Positions 1 through 11,639 are shown, counted from the stretch's first letter. The stretch: DNA of 64,000 nucleotides from Streptomyces hygroscopicus (GCF_026168105.1 NZ_LBMW01000020.1:82942-146941), one strand, 5' to 3'. The notes: a model not told the origin generated them from the sequence alone. Numbers and translations are program-made.

Positions 1-381
1 GAGCTCGGCACCTCACTGACTCCTTTCGACGCCGGGCTCGGCCGGGTCGTGAAGTTCGAGAAGGAGGGCGACTTCGTCGGGCGCACGGCCCTCCGGGAGG
101 CCGCTGCCCGGGCTCAGGAGAACCCGCCGCGCGTCCTGGTCGGCCTGGTCGCCGAGGGCCGGCGCGTCCCGCGTGCCGGGTACTCGGTGGTCGCGGGCGG
201 TGAGGTCATCGGCGAGGTCACCTCCGGGGCACCCTCCCCCACGCTGGGCAGGCCGATCGCGATGGCGTACGTCGACGCCGCGCACTCCGCGCCGGGTACG
301 CCCGGGGTCGGGGTGGACATCCGGGGCAGCCACGAGCCGTACGAGGTCGTGGCTCTGCCGTTCTACAAGCGCCAGAAGTAG
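1..381 (+). CDS. gcvT: Aminomethyltransferase (glycine cleavage T protein), 3' end only
   Basis: Only the last 126 codons are present; the frame is open from base 1 to the TAG at 379-381. The visible C-terminal part has the family's typical lines: FVGRTALRE, the RRVPRAGY turn, EVTSGAPSPTLGRPIAMAYV and a PFYKR end. GcvT uses tetrahydrofolate to release ammonia and methylene-THF from the aminomethyl group carried on lipoyl-GcvH. The next genes are gcvH (106 bp downstream), glyA and sdaA, so this is a glycine/serine one-carbon block. Family assignment is firm; start and upstream control lie outside the window. Confidence 0.95.
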   Translation, partial: ELGTSLTPFDAGLGRVVKFEKEGDFVGRTALREAAARAQENPPRVLVGLVAEGRRVPRAGYSVVAGGEVIGEVTSGAPSPTLGRPIAMAYVDAAHSAPGTPGVGVDIRGSHEPYEVVALPFYKRQK

Positions 382-487
382 AGACTGGGCGCGGGCAGGA
401 CGTGACACTGCGCACGCCCGCCCTGCTCACGAGCGTCTCCAGCAGTCCCCCCTTCACCACTCCCCCGCGTACAGGAGAATTCAGGCC

Positions 488-865
488 ATGAGCAACCCCC
501 AGCAGCTGCGCTACAGCAAGGAGCACGAGTGGCTGTCGGACGCCGAGGACGGCGTCGCGACGGTCGGCATCACGGAGCACGCGGCCAACGCGCTCGGCGA
601 CGTCGTGTTCGTCCAGCTCCCGGAGGCCGGTGACACGGTGAGCGCGGGCGAGACCTGCGGCGAACTGGAGTCGACCAAGTCGGTCAGCGACCTCTACTCC
701 CCGGTCACCGGCGAGGTCACGGAGGTCAACGAGGACGTGGTCAACGACCCGTCGCTGGTGAACTCCGCCCCGTTCGAGGGCGGCTGGCTGTTCAAGGTAC
801 GTGTTGCGGAGATGCCGGACGACCTGCTCTCCGCCGACGAGTACACCGCCTTTTCCGCCGGCTGA
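488..865 (+). CDS. gcvH: Glycine cleavage system H protein
   Basis: This 125-aa protein is the lipoyl carrier that shuttles the aminomethyl intermediate between the P, T and L proteins. Length matches the family. The lipoylation site is Lys64 in ESTKSVSDLYSPVTG, and the N-terminal KEHEWL and ALGDVVFVQLPE segments are characteristic. The ATG at 488 follows an AGGAGA at 474-479. It lies 10 bp upstream of glyA, so the two are very likely co-transcribed. The 106 bp between gcvT and gcvH shows no glycine-riboswitch-like fold; any riboswitch would be expected upstream of gcvT, outside the window. Confidence 0.97.
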   Translation: MSNPQQLRYSKEHEWLSDAEDGVATVGITEHAANALGDVVFVQLPEAGDTVSAGETCGELESTKSVSDLYSPVTGEVTEVNEDVVNDPSLVNSAPFEGGWLFKVRVAEMPDDLLSADEYTAFSAG

Positions 866-875
866 GGAGTCCCGC

Positions 876-2138
<1,263 letters not shown>

Positions 2139-2142
2139 TTCA

Positions 2143-2178
2143 GGACGCCGCGCACACTGGAAGGTGGGCGCGGCGTCC
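2143..2178 (+). terminator. Hairpin between glyA and sdaA
   Basis: Perfect 11-bp inverted repeat (GGACGCCGCGC / GCGCGGCGTCC) with a 14-nt loop, four bases after the glyA stop. No T-tract follows, as is common in Streptomyces. It probably terminates or attenuates the gcv-glyA transcript before sdaA. Confidence 0.7.
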
Positions 2179-2212
2179 CGCCCCCGCATCACCCCCGTAT
2201 TGAGGAGTCACC

Positions 2213-3580
<1,368 letters not shown>

Positions 3581-4064
3581 TGATGTAGGCCCTGACCAGC
3601 GTGCTCGTGCCTTTCAGTGCTGCCAGGGCCGTCTCTGCCCATCCGGTGTGAAGTTCCCGCAAGATGGATGTCGTCAGTCGGCCGGTCTGTCCGGGCGGGT
3701 ACGCCGCGGCGTAGCTCGTGGGACGTGAAGAGGCCGGAGTTGGCGCACAGTTCCTGCCGAGTTGCGTCGGCCGCCATGGCGTGGTCACGTGGAAGAAGGC
3801 ATTGGTAGGAGACCGAAGTCAGGGCCAGAGGTCTGGCACGAAAGAGCTCCGGCCTGTGCGGCACATTGGTCCTAAGACGCCATGGCCGGGACCGTCCCTC
3901 GCCGCTCCTTCGCGTTCCGCCTTCGACCGGTGTGATGCGTGGTCATGTGCCTCAGCGGAGGCTGTCTCTTTCGGACTCGGCGAGGCCTGGACGGCCTGCT
4001 CGTACAAGGGTCTTCGCCGGACAGCCGTCCCAATCGCACGCCCATCGCACGATCGGTGAGACCG
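3581..4064. other. Gap of about 480 bp, no convincing gene
   Basis: I see no intact coding sequence. A reverse-strand frame ending at 3567 (it overlaps the last codons of sdaA) reads like a protein C-terminus (QTGRLTTSILRELHTGWAE...LVRAYIISTR) but has no credible start; it may be a gene remnant of unknown family. This is the left boundary of the accessory block. Confidence 0.4.
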
Positions 4065-5624
4065 ATGGCAACGAAATCACTGGTTCCCCTCAGCGGCAGC
4101 GAACGCATGGCGATTCCTGATGCCCGCCCCGTCGACGAGGTGGACGACGCCCAGCAGATCGACATCACCCTGATCCTGAAGCGCCGCGAAGAAATCCCCA
4201 AGAGCCTGGTCGAAGGATCCGACACCGTCTCAGGCACGCAACTCGCCGAGCGGTACGGCGCGAATCCCGACGACATCGACCTCATATGCCGCACGGCGCA
4301 AGACCGCGGACTGACCGTCGTGAAGGCGGACCAGGCATCACGCCGGGTCGAGATCGCCGGGCCCCTTGGCCGACTGCGGACCGTGGTGGATCCTGGACGG
4401 CTCACCTGGGTCAAGAGCACAGATCCCATCACCGGCAAGGCGACTGAGCACCGCCAGAGGGAGGGCACGCTGCGGATCCTCCCCGAGTGGAAGGGCATCG
4501 TGAGCGCGGTGCTCGGCTTCGACGATCGCCCTCAGGCGCGCCCTCACGTGCACCGTGGAGACGCCGGGAGCGAAGGGATCTCCTATTCGCCTGCCGAGTT
4601 GGGCCGTCTCTACCAGTTCCCGCCGGGGACTGATGGCACCGGTCGAACAATTGCCCTCGTCGAACTCGGTGGCGGCTTCGACCAGGAGAACTTGATGAGC
4701 TACTTCGCCGATCTCGGAGTGCCGACTCGGCCGAGCGTGACCGCTGTTGGCGTGGGCCACGGGCAGAACGCGCCCGACGGACGCCCGGACGGCGACGACG
4801 GCGAGGTCCAACTCGACATCGAAGTGGCCGGTGCCCTGGCACCTGGAGCCCAGCAGATCGTCTACTTCGGCGAGAACAACGACAAGGGCTTCGTCGACGC
4901 CGTGAGCGCTGCGGTGTACGCCGATCCCCCGCCGACCGCCCTCAGCATCAGCTGGGGCAAGCCGGAGGACGCCTGGTCGCCGCAGGCCCGTGACGCGATG
5001 GACGCCGTGTTCGCGGACGCGGCGGCGCTGGGAGTGACCGTGTGCGTGGCCGCGGGCGATCACGGGGCGAGCGACGGGGTGCCGGACGGCAGGCCGCACC
5101 CCGACTTCCCGGCCACCAGCCCCCATGCCCTCGCCTGTGGCGGCACCCGGCTGGAGGCGGATCCCCGGACAGGGGCGATCGACTCGGAGACCGTGTGGAA
5201 CGACGGCCAGGGCTGGGCCAGTGGTGGCGGCTACAGCACCGCTTTCGAGCAGCCTTCCTGGCAGGCGGCCGCGGGCAACTCCGATGGTGTCACCGGCTGG
5301 CGCGGCATACCGGATGTGGCGGGTGACGCGGACGGCGACACCGGATACGAGGTGCGAATCGACGGGGAGGACACGGCCCTCGGCGGCACCAGCGCAGTGG
5401 CTCCGCTGTGGGCGGCTCTGGTCGCCCGCCTCTCCGAATCGAAAAACCGGCCTCTCGGCCTCATGCAGCCCCAGCTGTACGCCGGCATCACGCCTGGTGG
5501 GTCCGTCCCCGGCTTCCGGGACATCACTGAGGGCGACATCGGCGACTACGGGGCGGCGCCCGGCTGGGACGCGTGCACCGGCCTCGGCGTCCCCGTCGGC
5601 GCCGAGCTGGTGAGTCGGGTGTAG
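4065..5624 (+). CDS. S53 family (sedolisin/kumamolisin-like) serine-carboxyl peptidase
   Basis: 519 aa. The N-terminal ~165 residues look like a pro-kumamolisin activation domain (QIDITLILKRR at 31-41, then an AERYGANPDDIDLICRTA segment). The catalytic domain has the sedolisin set: Glu247 and Asp251 (GEVQLDIEVAG), oxyanion-hole Asp332 (VCVAAGDHG) and nucleophile Ser443 (GGTSAVAPLW). The C-terminal DITEGDIGDY...GWDACTGLG is the usual calcium site. The start at ATG 4065 has GGTGAG just upstream; the longer upstream frame lacks a ribosome site. There is no Sec or Tat signal peptide, so export, if any, is non-classical; pro-enzymes of this family self-activate at acid pH. It has no operon partner. 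Confidence 0.92.
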   Translation: MATKSLVPLSGSERMAIPDARPVDEVDDAQQIDITLILKRREEIPKSLVEGSDTVSGTQLAERYGANPDDIDLICRTAQDRGLTVVKADQASRRVEIAGPLGRLRTVVDPGRLTWVKSTDPITGKATEHRQREGTLRILPEWKGIVSAVLGFDDRPQARPHVHRGDAGSEGISYSPAELGRLYQFPPGTDGTGRTIALVELGGGFDQENLMSYFADLGVPTRPSVTAVGVGHGQNAPDGRPDGDDGEVQLDIEVAGALAPGAQQIVYFGENNDKGFVDAVSAAVYADPPPTALSISWGKPEDAWSPQARDAMDAVFADAAALGVTVCVAAGDHGASDGVPDGRPHPDFPATSPHALACGGTRLEADPRTGAIDSETVWNDGQGWASGGGYSTAFEQPSWQAAAGNSDGVTGWRGIPDVAGDADGDTGYEVRIDGEDTALGGTSAVAPLWAALVARLSESKNRPLGLMQPQLYAGITPGGSVPGFRDITEGDIGDYGAAPGWDACTGLGVPVGAELVSRV

Positions 5625-5691
5625 CGAGTCGGCTCGTACCGCGGCGCGCCGGACGGCGACACTCGGGCGGTGGCCGGCCGACCGGCGTTCG

Positions 5692-5825
5692 ATGGCTGTC
5701 ACCCGCCGAGAGCCGTTCGGAGTGGTAGGCGCCATCACGCCGTTCAACTTCCCGCTCAACCTGGCGATCAACAAGATCGCCCCGGCGCTCGCCGCGGGCA
5801 ACACCGTCGTGCACAACACGTCGAA
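5692..5825 (+). pseudogene. Aldehyde dehydrogenase internal fragment (inverted)
   Basis: Forward-strand codons read RREPFGVVGAITPFNFPLN, then LAINKIAPALAAGNTVVHN: the NAD-binding beta-alpha region around residues 150-195 of an aldehyde dehydrogenase. It stops abruptly near 5825. On the other side of that point, on the opposite strand, is the N-terminus of the same kind of enzyme. I infer a broken gene with an inverted internal piece. The C-terminal catalytic half is not found in the window. Confidence 0.8.
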
Positions 5826-6152
5826 GGCCCGCGCGACGGTGATCGGCTTGCCCACGTTGAGGGACTCCAGCAGGGCCAGCTCGTCCGCGCGCTCCTCGAT
5901 CGCGTCGGCGATCCGCAGCAGCACCCGGCCGCGCTGCGGAAGGGTGAGTCCGCCCCACTCCTCGCTCTCGAACGCGGCCTGCGCGACGGAGACGGCCTGG
6001 TCCAGATCAGCGTTCGAGCCCCAGGCGACCCGGCAAATCACCTCCTCCGTAGCCGGATTTATGATCTCTCGGGTCTCACCGCTCTCGGAGGGGCGGGGCT
6101 TCCCGTCGATGAAGAGCTGTCCATCCGCTAAGTTCCGGGCTGGAGAAGACAT
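5826..6152 (-). pseudogene. Aldehyde dehydrogenase N-terminal fragment
   Basis: The start is intact: ATG at 6152 with AGGAG upstream on the reverse strand. About 109 residues follow the family (LFIDGKPRPSESGETREIINPATEE, then GRVLLRIADAIEERADELALLE and LNVGKPITVARAFDV). Beyond about 5826 the reverse-strand reading becomes the antisense of the inverted fragment. Residues ~110-150 and the catalytic half with the active-site Cys/Glu are absent, so this cannot make an active enzyme. Confidence 0.82.
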
Positions 6153-6322
6153 GACTGCACTCCTGTCGCGCATACGATGATTTCGGCTGCAGGTGGCATC
6201 GCCGATCGCCGGCGGATCTCCCGGTTCTCTCCGACCGGCCCGCTCGCCCAGCAATCCAAACGCTATCCACGCCTTGCTCCCGATCGGCGTTCTGCGGCAG
6301 GCCCGGGTGCAGTCTCGTTGAG

Positions 6323-7210
6323 TCAGATCTGCCTCGGCCGGCCGATGAGCAGGTGGACCAGCAACGCCACGACGGCGAGCGCGGCGCCGGCGAGGCAGAG
6401 CGTGCGCACCCCTGTCGCATGGCCGAGCAGGATGCCGCCCAGGCCGACACCGAGGGCCTGGCCGAAGTAGATGCCCGAGGAGTTGAACGAGATCACCACG
6501 GGCGGCAGTTCGGGCACCAGCGCGGTGAGGCGGTGGTTGTTCGGCGTGGCCACCGCCCATCCGGCGGCACCGTTGAGCACCATGACGACCACGACGGCCG
6601 CCGTGGAGGACGTAACCGCCAGCGCGGCCAGGGTGACCGCCAGCACGACCAGGGCGAGCGACAGAGTCCGCTCGGCACCCCAGCGATCGGTGAGCCAGCC
6701 GCTTCCGAAGGAGCCGACCATGCCGCCGACGCCCCAGAGGAGCAGCGCGATCGCGAGTGCCGTGCCGGTGGTGTGCGCCGTCACGCGGAGCACATCGGCG
6801 ACGTAGGCATAGACCATGATGCTCGACGCGCTGGCCAGCAGCATGAAGGCGACCAGGGCCACCACCCGTCCGCGGGCGAGCACCGCCAGCCGGGCCGACA
6901 TCGGTACGGCCGGCGGGATGGGCAGCGCGGGCAGCGTGGCCAGCAGTCCGAGGAGGGCGATCCCGCCGACCACGGCGACGAACACCAGGCTCGCCTGCCA
7001 GGACATGTGCTGGCCGATCGCGGTGCCGACGGGGACGCCGCAGACGGTACCGACGGTCAGGCCGCCGAGGATCACCGCCAGGGCCTGCCCGCGGCGAGCG
7101 GGACCGGCGAGGGCCGCCGCCGCGGAGGCGTTCGGCGTGTAGAGGGCGGCGCCAAGTCCTGCCAGGACGCGCGCCACGAGCAGCAGCGTCAGGGAGGGCG
7201 CGGCGGCCGA
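6323..7210 (-). pseudogene. MFS transporter, N-terminally truncated
   Basis: From about 7210 down to the stop at 6323 the frame matches a DHA1/AraJ-like drug exporter: LLLVARVLAGLGAALYTPNAS is the usual transmembrane-4 region, followed by RRGQALAVILGGLTVGTVCGVP, a central loop, and six further hydrophobic segments ending LLVHLLIGRPRQI. The first two or three membrane helices are missing. Upstream codons to 7372 are open but arginine/proline-rich and not MFS-like, and I find no ribosome site. It adjoins the broken aldehyde dehydrogenase; both look like decaying remnants. A shortened functional protein is unlikely. Confidence 0.75.
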
Positions 7211-8264
7211 AGCCAGGGCCGGTCGGGCCGCAGGCCGTGGTGAGTGTGCAACAGCACCTGGGCGGCACCGAGCAGTTGCCCCTGCCCGCCCGGGCATCGA
7301 CCCGCGACGGTCCAGGATGGTCTCGGCCCTGGCCCGGATACCGCTGCCCAGGGGTTCCGGAAGCGCCGCCACCCAAATCGTGCGGGTGATCGGCGAACTG
7401 AACGGCCGGGTTTGTCATGGAGCCACCCACCCTTCAGCGCGCTCCTTCCCTGAGGAGGCCGACCCCACGCTGCGTGGGTGATCGGCAACCTGTACTCTTC
7501 GGTAACAGGTGTTCGAACCACCCCTGACCAGGGTGGCGCCGAACGCTGTCAGGGCATCATCCGCGCCCGGATTCGCGAGTCGCCCAGGGCGACGGAGGGC
7601 GGCGGACACTGCTTGGGGGGAAAAGCTTGTCCATCAACGACGATCCGCGGGTGAAGACGACCACGTGGACATCACCGCACCTGGGCGACGACGACCGGTC
7701 GTCCGAGCCAGGTGGAACTACGGCATTCCGGATCGCCGGCGAAGGCAACGCCCCCGATACCTGCCGCACGGCCGCCACCTGCCCTTGCGCCGACAACCCG
7801 GGGTGCGGCCGCAATGACCGGTCGGCCGCGTGCGATGGACATGCCGCCCCACGGCCGGGCCTCGCACCGGAAATCCACCCCGTGACGGTCACCCGCCGCC
7901 ACGGTCGGCGGACCGGCAGCAGGCCGTCGTCGGCGGTGGCCCTGCTGCCGCCCGGCCCTCGGGCATCACGGGCACTTGGGCCCGGGCAGCTGCGGGAGCG
8001 ACGGCCTTCGGCGCAACGGTCCTCGTACGCCTGACGGTGCTTCAGGTTTGACGTGGGCATCGGGCGACAGCTCCGCGCTTCGGCGACAACTGCCCCCGGC
8101 GCACCACGGGGCGCGGCCGCCACTTCGGGCACCGCGCCCAACACGTGTGGCCTCCTTCGGCTCTCGCGTCCGCCCGCCCGTGTGTCGCACCCCGCCCTGC
8201 CGTCGGGGGCCGGACAGGGCGCTTCCCCCGTTTTCAGGCATTCCTCACCCAGTGGAGTCTTGCT
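7211..8264. other. Gap of about 1 kb, no convincing gene
   Basis: Several open frames cross here but none has good codon bias plus a recognisable family. A possible small gene starts with TTG at 7627 (SINDDPRVKTTTWTSPHLG, ends 8034) after a G-rich stretch; its second half is low-complexity, so I do not call it. A weak dyad, AACCTGT at 7487-7493 and ACAGGT at 7505-7510, could be an operator of the lost transporter gene. Confidence 0.35.
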
Positions 8265-10145
8265 GTGCACCGAATACGCACGCTCAGTGCGGTCACCGCC
8301 ATGCTGTGCGGCCTTCTCCTCGCCGGTAATCCGGGGACGGCGACCGCTTCTCCTTCCCCTGCGCCTCGGACGGACAACGCGCAACACCGTTCCTCCGGTC
8401 ATCGTCCGGCGCCGTCCCCATGGTCCAGGCCGACGACGGGGGCCGCCGATCCGGACGACGACCCGAACTGGACGGCCGAGGATGCCATCCGGTTCTGGAC
8501 GCATGACCGCATGGAGGCGGCCATCGACCCCTCCGGCCGCCATGCCGAACCGGCGGGGCATGCGTCGATGCGAAGGGGTCCGGCCGTCAAGTCGCCCGCT
8601 GACGGCGGAAAGCACTTCGCCGGGATCAAGTCCGTCGGGACTCTCTATGGCGGAAGCGCTCCTCAGACGCACTTCTGCACGGCCAGTGTGGTGGACAGTC
8701 CGGGGCACGACCTGATCCTCACCGCCGGGCACTGCCAGAGTGCCCACGGTATGTTCGTCCCCCGGTACGACGGCAGGAAGTCCGCCGACGCCCAGCCGTT
8801 CGGCGTCTTTCCCGTCCAGGAGTGGTTCCGCGACCCCCAGTGGGCAGCGGACAAGGGCGCCAACTCCGACCTGGACTTCGCCTTTGCGCGGGTCGGTACC
8901 TACCACGGCAAGAAGGTCCAGGACGTGGTCGGTGCGAACACCGTGGCGCCCACTCCGGGATTCACCAACGATGTCACCGTCATCGGTTACCCGATGACCA
9001 GGTACGACCGCGCGGACCAGGCGGTGAGCTGCCCGGCCAGGACCAGCGCCCTGGCGGGGTTCAATCAGATGCGCATCGACTGTGCCGGCATGTGGGGAGG
9101 AGTCTCCGGCGGGCCGTGGTTCTCCAGGGTCGACGTGAACGGCTCGGGTACCGGGGAGATCGTGGGCAACGTCGGCGGCTGGAACGCGGGCGGCCCTGAC
9201 GTGCCGACCAGTGATCCGCTGTACAACCGGCTCACGTACAGCCCTGTGTACGGCGACCGCTTCTTCCAGCTGTACGGCGACGCCAAACTCGGTGCCCATA
9301 CCGATCACGGCCCCTACCAACAGCCTGCGCTCCCCTACTCCATGGGCACCTGGGACGCCTGGCGGCACGCCCGGCTGCTGGTTTCCGGGGACTTCCGGGG
9401 TACCGGCCACGGCGACATGATCGCGATGTGGAGTGATGGCCGGGCCACCTTGTACCTCGGCGACGGCAACGGAGGGTTCGCCTCCGAGCATCAGCTCCTG
9501 GCTCCCAACACCACCTGGCCCCATGCGCAGGCCATCACCGCGGGGAACTTCACGGGCTCGAACCGGTCCGACCTTTTGGTGCGCTGGTCCGACGGCGAGG
9601 TCACCCTGTACGACGACGTCGCGGACAACGGGCTGAACACGGCCGGTACCCAGATCACCGGCCCCAACCCGACGTGGCCCCATGCCACCCAGATGACGGC
9701 CGGCCACTTCACCACGGGCCAGGACGCGACCGACCTCATCGTGCGCTGGTCCGACGGCGAACTGTCCCTCTACTCCGGCGTCGGTGCCGGCACCTTCGGC
9801 AAGGAAAGCCAATTGAAGGGGCCCAGCCGTGCCTGGCAGGACGCCGCCGGTCTGACCAGCGGCGAATTCCTGGGCGGCGGGGAATGGAATTTGATGGTCC
9901 GCTGGAAGAACGGCGAACTGGACACCTACCCGATCACCACCTCCGGAGTGGGAAGCGCGGCCCGCCTTCAGGGCCCCAGCACGTTGTGGACCGGCGACCA
10001 GGCCATGACCGCCGGGAACTTCACCCCCAATGGGCAAACCGATGACCTCGTCGTTCGCCGCCCCGACGGCGGAACGACGCTTTACACGGACACCGTCTCC
10101 AACAAACTCGGCACCGCGCGCGCTCTCATCGCACCGGCCCCCTGA
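8265..10145 (+). CDS. Secreted trypsin-like serine protease with C-terminal FG-GAP-like repeats
   Basis: 626 aa from GTG 8265 (GTGGAGT upstream). A Sec signal peptide covers about residues 1-29 (AVTAMLCGLLLAG, cleavage near ATASP). The chymotrypsin-fold domain has His156 (LTAGHC), the likely Asp204 (SDLDFAFARV) and Ser281 (GVSGGPW), with Cys138/Cys157 positioned for a disulfide. From about residue 360 onwards there are four or more repeats of the form W..A...TAGNF....DLLVRWSDGE..LY, an FG-GAP/VCBS-like beta-propeller. The repeat domain may bind a surface or polymer. It stands alone on the forward strand. An intact triad suggests an active extracellular protease; the substrate is unknown. Confidence 0.88.
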   Translation: MHRIRTLSAVTAMLCGLLLAGNPGTATASPSPAPRTDNAQHRSSGHRPAPSPWSRPTTGAADPDDDPNWTAEDAIRFWTHDRMEAAIDPSGRHAEPAGHASMRRGPAVKSPADGGKHFAGIKSVGTLYGGSAPQTHFCTASVVDSPGHDLILTAGHCQSAHGMFVPRYDGRKSADAQPFGVFPVQEWFRDPQWAADKGANSDLDFAFARVGTYHGKKVQDVVGANTVAPTPGFTNDVTVIGYPMTRYDRADQAVSCPARTSALAGFNQMRIDCAGMWGGVSGGPWFSRVDVNGSGTGEIVGNVGGWNAGGPDVPTSDPLYNRLTYSPVYGDRFFQLYGDAKLGAHTDHGPYQQPALPYSMGTWDAWRHARLLVSGDFRGTGHGDMIAMWSDGRATLYLGDGNGGFASEHQLLAPNTTWPHAQAITAGNFTGSNRSDLLVRWSDGEVTLYDDVADNGLNTAGTQITGPNPTWPHATQMTAGHFTTGQDATDLIVRWSDGELSLYSGVGAGTFGKESQLKGPSRAWQDAAGLTSGEFLGGGEWNLMVRWKNGELDTYPITTSGVGSAARLQGPSTLWTGDQAMTAGNFTPNGQTDDLVVRRPDGGTTLYTDTVSNKLGTARALIAPAP

Positions 10146-10343
10146 ACAAATTCCCCGTGAGGATGGTCAGGTGGTTCTTGTTTGTGACGCCGTATTAGGT
10201 TCACGGTCGACCATTTAGTGCTTCGACGAACAGAAGGACAAGTTCATTCTGAGGCCGCCGAATCAGGTGCCTCTGATCGAGCGGCTTCGTCGAGCCCGAG
10301 AGCGACAGCTGTCCAGGCCTTCGAGGTCCTCGAGTACCGAGAG

Positions 10344-10391
10344 AACGGCCCTGACCCGCGGTGGGTGTCCACCGCAGCGGTCAGGGCCGTT
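10344..10391. terminator. Long perfect hairpin
   Basis: AACGGCCCTGACC (10344-10356) pairs exactly with GGTCAGGGCCGTT (10379-10391); the inner CGGTGG/CCACCG extends the stem, and TTTCC follows. It is a strong, probably bidirectional terminator. It lies about 200 bp after the protease stop. The sequence between (10146-10343) encodes at most a fragment (CFDEQKDKFILRPPNQV...) that I cannot assign. Confidence 0.8.
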
Positions 10392-10497
10392 TTCCGTGCG
10401 GGGGGGGGCGGAGCCCAGGGAACCGTTCAGGAGGTCGACGGGAAGGCACGGCGGGACCGTGGCGGCGTTCGGAATGGGCCGGCGGGAGAGAGAGGCC

Positions 10498-11313
10498 GTG
10501 GCGAGCGTTGCGGAACGGATGCTGTTGGTGAAACCCGGGGAGGAGCTCGTACGGTCCGCCGTGACCGCCGGGTTCGATCTATGGGTGGTGCTGGAGCCGC
10601 GGGAGCCCGTGCCCGAGGCGGTGCGCATCGAGCGGGTGTTCGTCGCGGGCCCGGCCATGGCGGCGGACGGCGCCCTGCACGGCCTGCTGACAGGGCTCGT
10701 ACGACGGTACGGGATCGGGCAGGTGCTGTGCGGGCCCGGCGCCGACGACGGCGCCCGGGGCGTGGTGCGGCGGATACGGCAGGAGCGGTCCGGGGCGCTG
10801 TGGCGCGACCCGGCCGAGGAGCGGCTGAAGGACCCCATCGGGCTGCGACGGCTGCTGCGCGGGAGCACGCAGGCGCCTGTGCGGGCGGAGGAGGCGGGCA
10901 CCGTGCGCCAGGCCCGCGCTGCGGCCGAGCGGTTGGGACCGCCCGTCGTGATCAAGTCGTCCGGTCCGCAGGGCGGTTGGCGGCGGACGGACTTCGTGCG
11001 GGATGCGGAGGGGCTCGCGGTGTGGGCGAAGACCGCGGTGGACGGGACGCATCTGGTCGAGGAGTTGCTGGCGGGGCCGCGATTCCGGGTGCAGACGCTG
11101 TCGCTGGGCGGGATGCACCACGTGGTGAGCGTGGTGGTGCGGGAGGGGTTCGCGGGAAGGGCGCGTACGGGGCCGAACGCGATCTCCGAGATCCGTTCCT
11201 GCGTACGGGAGTTGCTCGATCTGGCGGGCTTCGTGAGCGGTGCGCTGCGTACCGACGTCGTGCTCACACGGGAGGGGCCCCGGATCGCCGGGTGCTCCGA
11301 CGGCGGGCTCTGA
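10498..11313 (+). CDS. ATP-grasp-like protein
   Basis: 271 aa from GTG 10498, which follows GGGAGAG; codons upstream of it, across the hairpin at 10344-10391, are not used. The N-terminus (MLLVKPGEELVRSAVTAGFD) looks like a pre-ATP-grasp domain. The centre has LGPPVVIKSS (the ATP-grasp lysine strand) and HLVEELLAGPRFRVQTLSLGG (the E-E-L-x-G-P nucleotide-binding strand). The protein is shorter than the usual ~400 aa, and the final metal-binding E/N pair is degenerate (RTDVVLTREGPRIAGCSDGG). It could be a ligase with an unusual active site or a non-catalytic relative. The neighbour downstream is a small secreted peptide; I cannot show a functional link. Confidence 0.7.
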   Translation: MASVAERMLLVKPGEELVRSAVTAGFDLWVVLEPREPVPEAVRIERVFVAGPAMAADGALHGLLTGLVRRYGIGQVLCGPGADDGARGVVRRIRQERSGALWRDPAEERLKDPIGLRRLLRGSTQAPVRAEEAGTVRQARAAAERLGPPVVIKSSGPQGGWRRTDFVRDAEGLAVWAKTAVDGTHLVEELLAGPRFRVQTLSLGGMHHVVSVVVREGFAGRARTGPNAISEIRSCVRELLDLAGFVSGALRTDVVLTREGPRIAGCSDGGL

Positions 11314-11444
11314 GTACCGGTGACGGACCCGTGCGGAGCCGGTAACGAGACGGGACCGGATCGGGAACCGCTGCCGGAAACATCACCGACGTCGAGAGCG
11401 GGCGGCACTGCCGCCACCGCCAACTACCCCTGGGGGACGGATAC

Positions 11445-11597
11445 ATGCGCAGCAAGGCAGCGCGACTGATAGGGATCTTCGCGGCTCTGGCCCTGGCACT
11501 CGGCCTGGGCGCGGCGGTGGAGCTCCCGGCCGTGACGGGTACGGCCGCGCACCAGGTGCTTGCCGACGAGGCAAGCCCGCACACCGTACAGCCGTAA
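11445..11597 (+). CDS. Small secreted peptide of unknown function
   Basis: 50 aa, ATG at 11445 preceded by TGGGGGA. The N-terminal half is a signal peptide (RSKAARLIGIFAALALALGL); the predicted mature tail is about 20-25 residues ending DEASPHTVQP. It has no cysteine. It is convergent with the AfsR-like regulator and separated from it by a strong terminator. The last codons and the stop lie inside a 16-bp tandem duplication. Family not recognised; a secreted signalling or structural peptide is possible but unproven. Confidence 0.6.
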   Translation: MRSKAARLIGIFAALALALGLGAAVELPAVTGTAAHQVLADEASPHTVQP

Positions 11598-11615
11598 GGC
11601 CGTACAGCCGTAAGG
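11584..11615. repeat. 16-bp tandem duplication across a stop codon
   Basis: CCGTACAGCCGTAAGG occurs twice head-to-tail (11584-11599 and 11600-11615). The first copy contains the TAA of the 50-aa peptide gene. It is probably a replication-slippage product. Confidence 0.85.
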
Positions 11616-11639
11616 CCCCACACAGCGGCGCATGCCGAA

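Noticed and set aside
381..487. A glycine riboswitch between gcvT and gcvH
   Set aside because: I could not find the paired aptamer cores; the stretch is short and ends in a normal ribosome site.
4338..7430. A 1030-codon reverse open frame
   Set aside because: Most of it is the antisense of the S53 protease and arginine-rich frames; only the aldehyde dehydrogenase N-terminus inside it is real.
7627..8034. A 135-aa cysteine-containing small gene
   Set aside because: Only a TTG start, low-complexity second half and no family resemblance; coding bias is weak.
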